In this document: positions 6,145 through 9,580 of the stretch, piece by piece
How positions within the stretch are numbered: the stretch's first letter is position 1
Layout of the letters: every line of letters begins with the position of its first letter
DNA from: CAYRJA01 sp964424455
GTDB lineage: Bacteria; Bacteroidota; Bacteroidia; Chitinophagales; UBA10324
Direction: 5' to 3'
Length of the DNA: 9,580 nt
Assembly (NCBI GenBank): GCA_964424455.1
Contig: CAYRJA010000111.1
Span: 1 to 9,580, forward strand
The notes under the pieces: model-generated
Database searches by the model: none
The model's input: only the letters and a program-made list of their open reading frames with translations
Told to the model about the DNA's origin: nothing
Position numbers and translations under genes: made by a program

Positions 6145-7452
6145 TTACTTTAAATCTTTCTGATAGTATTTAGCCCAACCATTGTTGATAGAGAATACGA
6201 GCTGTTTTCCTATAATCTTTTCTAACCATAAGGGAACAAAGAAATGCCTGTCAGGACGGAAATATTCGTAGTAGTGATGGTCGTTCCATGAATTAGTATC
6301 GTGAGCGTGCCTTGCTGCAAAGTTCCCACAGAAGGTTGCCCAGGGCAGCCCTACACATCCTAAAACAAAATGCATCCATGGAGATGATTTATCCTTGATT
6401 ATTGAAGGCAGCAAATCTCTTGTTGAATCAATTCTGCCGGGCCAATATTGAATAAACTTCAGCCCCTTTACTTGAGGAAATCTTCTTTTAAATCCTCTTA
6501 TTACTTCATCAATTATCCTTGACGAGTTTACATCATTCTTTGAAAATGTGGTTAGCATACTGCCGCCGCCAAGTAATAAACGGTTAGACCCGGTAAGCCG
6601 GAAGTAACTGTAAACAAGTGAGGAATCCCAACACTGCATTCTGTCTTCAGGAAATATGGTCTTTATCATTTCTTCGTTTAATGGTTCGCTGATAGACAGA
6701 AAAGTCTGTGCATGATAAACATTTTCAGCATAATGACTTAGAGATGGCTGCAACTTGTCTATACAAAAGATAATCTGATTAGCTGTAACAGATCCTAAGT
6801 GAGTATATGCACAGTGGTCTTTAACGGATAGTACTTCCGATGCTTCGTATATTTCAATCCCATTTTCCATTAATACCTTTTTCATACCCTGACAATAACG
6901 AAGCGCATCAATACCATAAGTTTCTTTATATCGCACAGCTCCTGAATAAGAATCAGTGCCAATGACCTTTTGTACTTCATTTTTATCATATAATGTTTGT
7001 TCAAAACCAAGAAGTCTTCTGGCTTCTATTTCTTCTTTTACCGCCTGCCATCCACTTTGCCCGATGCCCAGATACAAACTATCCTGCACTTGAAAGTCAC
7101 AGCTTATCTGATGTTTTTCTATTGCAGACTTCATAATGCCAATACCGGTAGTGGGTACACTCCATAAATCTTTTGCCCTGTCTTTCCCGAACCGCCGGAT
7201 TAACTGTGACAGTTCCAGTTCACTGTCAGGAGTTATAAAACCGGCGCTCTTTCCTGAAGAACTGCCGCCACAGATATTTCTTTCCAGTACCACTACTTTC
7301 AGCCCTTTCCCTATAAAATAATGTGCGGCAGCAAGCCCGGCAGCGCCGGCGCCAACAATCAAAATATCAGATTTAATATGTCCGGACAGGGTAGGACGGA
7401 TGGGAGTATTTACGCCAAGTAAGGTGGTGTACCACCAGTTTTGTAAAATCAT
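6145..7452 (-). CDS. FAD-dependent oxidoreductase, DAO superfamily, PuuB-like, 435 aa
   Basis: This is a flavoprotein of the D-amino-acid-oxidase superfamily, likely oxidising an amine or amino acid. The Rossmann fingerprint DILIVGAGAAGLAAAHY spans 29-45 with glycines 34, 36 and 39, ending at VVVLE (53-57), where Glu57 should contact the FAD ribose. From memory the layout follows E. coli gamma-glutamylputrescine oxidase PuuB: an aromatic N-terminus before the Rossmann fold (WWYTTL), a Y-x-x-L-G-T-like middle, YFRLTGSNRLLLGGGS (283-298), FPQVKGLKFIQYWPGRID (325-342) and a C-terminal segment with a VPLW motif (406-409). Length is typical. One oddity is that the PuuB 'GYSGHG' flavin loop reads GCVGLPW (365-371) here. 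No putrescine-pathway gene is nearby, so the substrate is open. There is no signal peptide, so it is likely cytosolic. The ATG at 7452 leaves a normal N-terminus. It follows the TonB receptor gene on the same strand after 210 bases. Confidence 0.9.
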   Translation of the reverse strand: MILQNWWYTTLLGVNTPIRPTLSGHIKSDILIVGAGAAGLAAAHYFIGKGLKVVVLERNICGGSSSGKSAGFITPDSELELSQLIRRFGKDRAKDLWSVPTTGIGIMKSAIEKHQISCDFQVQDSLYLGIGQSGWQAVKEEIEARRLLGFEQTLYDKNEVQKVIGTDSYSGAVRYKETYGIDALRYCQGMKKVLMENGIEIYEASEVLSVKDHCAYTHLGSVTANQIIFCIDKLQPSLSHYAENVYHAQTFLSISEPLNEEMIKTIFPEDRMQCWDSSLVYSYFRLTGSNRLLLGGGSMLTTFSKNDVNSSRIIDEVIRGFKRRFPQVKGLKFIQYWPGRIDSTRDLLPSIIKDKSSPWMHFVLGCVGLPWATFCGNFAARHAHDTNSWNDHHYYEYFRPDRHFFVPLWLEKIIGKQLVFSINNGWAKYYQKDLK

Positions 7453-7592
7453 AGCTGAACGAGTTATTATTTATCCTCATTAATGAAGCAATCATTTAGA
7501 ATTGACTAACAACAGCATTAAGAATCAACAGTAGTTCGGTTTCAAATGTTGCTTATTAAACAGAACGAATTTAGTAATTAGTTTATGGATAA

Positions 7593-7611
7593 AATATCAT
7601 GATAAGATATT
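7593..7611 (-). other. weak AT-only hairpin in the 7453-7662 gap
   Basis: The 210-base gap between the receptor and oxidase genes contains a 6-bp stem, AATATC with GATATT, and a 7-base loop. On the minus strand it is followed by TTTTAT. It could be a feeble terminator for the receptor gene, but the stem has only one G-C pair. I found no TAnnTTTG promoter with a proper -33 partner for the oxidase gene in this gap; the nearest, TACTGTTG at 7533-7526, lacks one. Confidence 0.2.
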
Positions 7612-7662
7612 GAAACGTTCTCAATAGAATATAAAGAGTAGTAAAAGACAGATGTTACAGTT

Positions 7663-9580
7663 CTAAAATGTAAGTGAAACACCAACGGAAGGTAATACGG
7701 GTAGTTGATTCACTCTGATGTAATGAACACGATCGAAATAGAAAATGTTCTTGCGACTGTAAACATTAATCACGCTTGCATTAATCTCAAGTTTTATCAA
7801 CTCACTGAAAGAGACAGTCTTTTTTATCGCTACATCTAAGCGATGATAATCAGGAAGTCGCCCGGTGTTGAGTTTTGAATCATAAATAACGCCAAGGTCG
7901 CCATTCTGAGTTGTGTAGTCAGTATTAATCCCGCTTTTAAGGAAAGAAAAGTACTCATAGAACCCTTGTGTTTTTGTAAAGGGAAATCCACTGCCCCAAT
8001 TCCATCGTGTATCAAATGACCAGCTTTTATGTTTTCCAAAAGAATAACTCACTACTAAGTTTGCATTATTCCGGCGGTCAAAATATGGCGGGTAAATTTG
8101 TTGTCCATTGTTTCGGTTTACATATCCGAGAGAATATCCTGTTGTAACATAAAGACTCTTATAGTCATACTTAATTAACACATCCAGTCCGTAAGCATTT
8201 CCGGTTTCTAATTCAAAATCAGGGTCGGAAGGAAGAGTTTTATTTCTGTTCAGTGAAATCAGTTGTCCATAGTATTTGTAGTATGGCTCTACATTCAGTT
8301 CAATGCGTTTTGTAATATCGGCTTCTATTCCGAAAACGGCATGATAGGCATATTGAACATTATTTATTGCAATTTCACCATTTGTTTTTTTTAACTCAAT
8401 ATCAGGCGCTGTTAAAAAGCCGGTGAACAAATCAACAATGTCTTTGTCTGCTTTAGTACTGATAAAATTCTGAGAGTAAACTCCGCCTGCAAGTTTCAAT
8501 CTGAGTTTATCTGTAGCATTGAATTTCATAGCAATTCTCGGTTCGGGAGAAAAAGCCGGAAGAGAGGCATAATACTGTAAGCGTAAACTAGGTTCTATTA
8601 CTAACTTATGAATTACTTTCTTCCACAGTACATAGCCGGATAGTTCAGTTGTATTCTGATCTTCAGTTATATTCAGTCCAATAGGATTTACAAAAGTGAA
8701 ATCAGTTTTAAATCCACTGACAACAAAGCCATATTTTACTTCACTGCTTTGCGGAAGGAAATAGGTGAAGTTAACCCCCATATCAAATCCGTTTATCCCG
8801 CTTTTTCTTGGTTTGGTGTCCAGTTCTGAAAGAGAAATTTTGTAATCAGAGTAAGACAAATAGCCATTGATTAAACTGTTTGAATTACCCGGCACCAAAA
8901 CAAAACTACTTCCAATACCGAAAGTGTTCCAGTTGAATTTTGAGATATGCTGGAAGTTTACATCGTCTTTGAACCTAAAACCGAAAATGTTTAATTTACT
9001 TCCGTTGGCAGCGTTGAAAGAAACTTTCCCATAGAGGTCATTAAAGGAGTAGGGTAGTCCTGTAGAATCTATATATCTGTAAATAGATTTTGAGGTTTGA
9101 TTAAGGTAAGATGATTTTCCGCTGAATATGTAAGAAATACTTGAACCGTTTTCATCCAATTTCTTTATCGGTCCTTCCAATACAACTTTCGACATAAAAG
9201 GGCTTGCTGAAATTTTACCGGCAAATTTCTTCTTATTGCCATCGCGCGTGGTTACATCTATCACTGCAGACATTCTTCCACCGTATTGGGCATTGAAGCC
9301 GGCAGTAAGCACATTAGCATTGCGGATAATATCTGTTTCAAAAACTGAAAACAGTCCAATGGAGTGGAAGGGATTGTAAATTGTCATTCCATCCAGTAAA
9401 ATTTTGTTTTCAATCGGCGCTCCGCCGCGGATAAATAATTCCCCACCCTGATCGCCGGTGGACACCACACCCGGAACTACCTGTAAGTATTGCGCAATGT
9501 CTGACTCGCCGCCTACGGAAGGAATTTTCTGAATATCTTTTGCAGTAATTTTTGTAGTGGAAACCTGAGTATTAAGTTTT
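7663..9580 (-). CDS. TonB-dependent outer-membrane receptor, N-terminus outside window
   Basis: This is an outer-membrane beta-barrel receptor that imports a ligand using energy from TonB-ExbBD. The reading frame stays open through 9580, so the 5' end (signal peptide and probably a carboxypeptidase-like regulatory domain) is outside; 638 residues are visible. The plug domain occupies the first ~125 visible residues: TTKITAKDIQKIPSVGGESD, QYLQVVPGV, LFIRGGAPIENKILLDG, YNPFHSIGLFSVF and AQYGGRMSAVIDVTTRDG. The rest is barrel, rich in alternating strands (YSLGYVNR, NLVVSYSFG, WSFDTRWNWGSGFPF), and ends SVGVSLTF with the terminal phenylalanine typical of barrel-assembly signals. A GTG at 9468 is not the real start, since it lies in the middle of the plug (VVPGVVSTGDQGG). 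No SusD-like partner follows; the next gene on this strand is an oxidoreductase. Ligand unknown. Confidence 0.95.
   Translation of the reverse strand, partial: KLNTQVSTTKITAKDIQKIPSVGGESDIAQYLQVVPGVVSTGDQGGELFIRGGAPIENKILLDGMTIYNPFHSIGLFSVFETDIIRNANVLTAGFNAQYGGRMSAVIDVTTRDGNKKKFAGKISASPFMSKVVLEGPIKKLDENGSSISYIFSGKSSYLNQTSKSIYRYIDSTGLPYSFNDLYGKVSFNAANGSKLNIFGFRFKDDVNFQHISKFNWNTFGIGSSFVLVPGNSNSLINGYLSYSDYKISLSELDTKPRKSGINGFDMGVNFTYFLPQSSEVKYGFVVSGFKTDFTFVNPIGLNITEDQNTTELSGYVLWKKVIHKLVIEPSLRLQYYASLPAFSPEPRIAMKFNATDKLRLKLAGGVYSQNFISTKADKDIVDLFTGFLTAPDIELKKTNGEIAINNVQYAYHAVFGIEADITKRIELNVEPYYKYYGQLISLNRNKTLPSDPDFELETGNAYGLDVLIKYDYKSLYVTTGYSLGYVNRNNGQQIYPPYFDRRNNANLVVSYSFGKHKSWSFDTRWNWGSGFPFTKTQGFYEYFSFLKSGINTDYTTQNGDLGVIYDSKLNTGRLPDYHRLDVAIKKTVSFSELIKLEINASVINVYSRKNIFYFDRVHYIRVNQLPVLPSVGVSLTF

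Noticed and set aside
7836..8039. Small minus-strand open frame within the TonB receptor
   Set aside because: Overlaps the receptor barrel in another frame and shows no protein-like motif.
9466..9468. GTG as start of the TonB receptor
   Set aside because: The frame stays open to the window edge and encodes plug-domain sequence upstream of it.
1..9580. CRISPR arrays, insertion sequences, tRNA or rRNA genes
   Set aside because: I saw no spaced direct repeats, terminal inverted repeats flanking a transposase, or tRNA cloverleaf in the gaps.

Overview
The window looks like chromosomal DNA from a Bacteroidota (Bacteroidetes) bacterium. DnaK, the TonB-dependent receptor and the two-component pair all have that flavour. 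Start codons mostly lack a Shine-Dalgarno sequence, and two intergenic regions carry the Bacteroidetes promoter pattern TTG-N(17-23)-TAnnTTTG. Base composition is moderately AT-rich throughout. I see no mobile element, CRISPR array, tRNA or rRNA. The genus cannot be fixed from the sequence; the features would suit a Chitinophagales/Sphingobacteriales-type organism, which is inference.

Layout: the left part (about 1-3864) is transcribed rightward and the right part (3908-9580) leftward. The two halves converge on a 43-bp gap containing two hairpins. Rightward: a promoter at 111-139 drives a two-gene unit of a secreted protein (158-763) and a lipoprotein (763-1161) whose stop and start codons overlap. 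Next come dnaK (1333-3252), a strong intrinsic terminator, and a DUF488-family protein (3364-3864). Leftward, from the right edge: a TonB-dependent outer-membrane receptor with its N-terminus outside the window (7663-9580), a PuuB-like FAD-dependent amine oxidase-family protein (6145-7452), and an OmpR-type response regulator plus sensor histidine kinase operon (5303-5983, 3908-5290) with its own clear promoter at 6000-6031.

How the genes work together: only two functional units can be argued from sequence, the secreted protein/lipoprotein pair and the response regulator/histidine kinase pair. DnaK stands without grpE, dnaJ or a CIRCE operator. The receptor and the oxidase share a strand, but a 210-bp gap separates them, so joint regulation is only possible. 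I found no convincing new biological system. The observations most worth a second look are the uncharacterised envelope pair, the altered flavin-domain motif in the oxidase, and the two-component system with an unknown stimulus.
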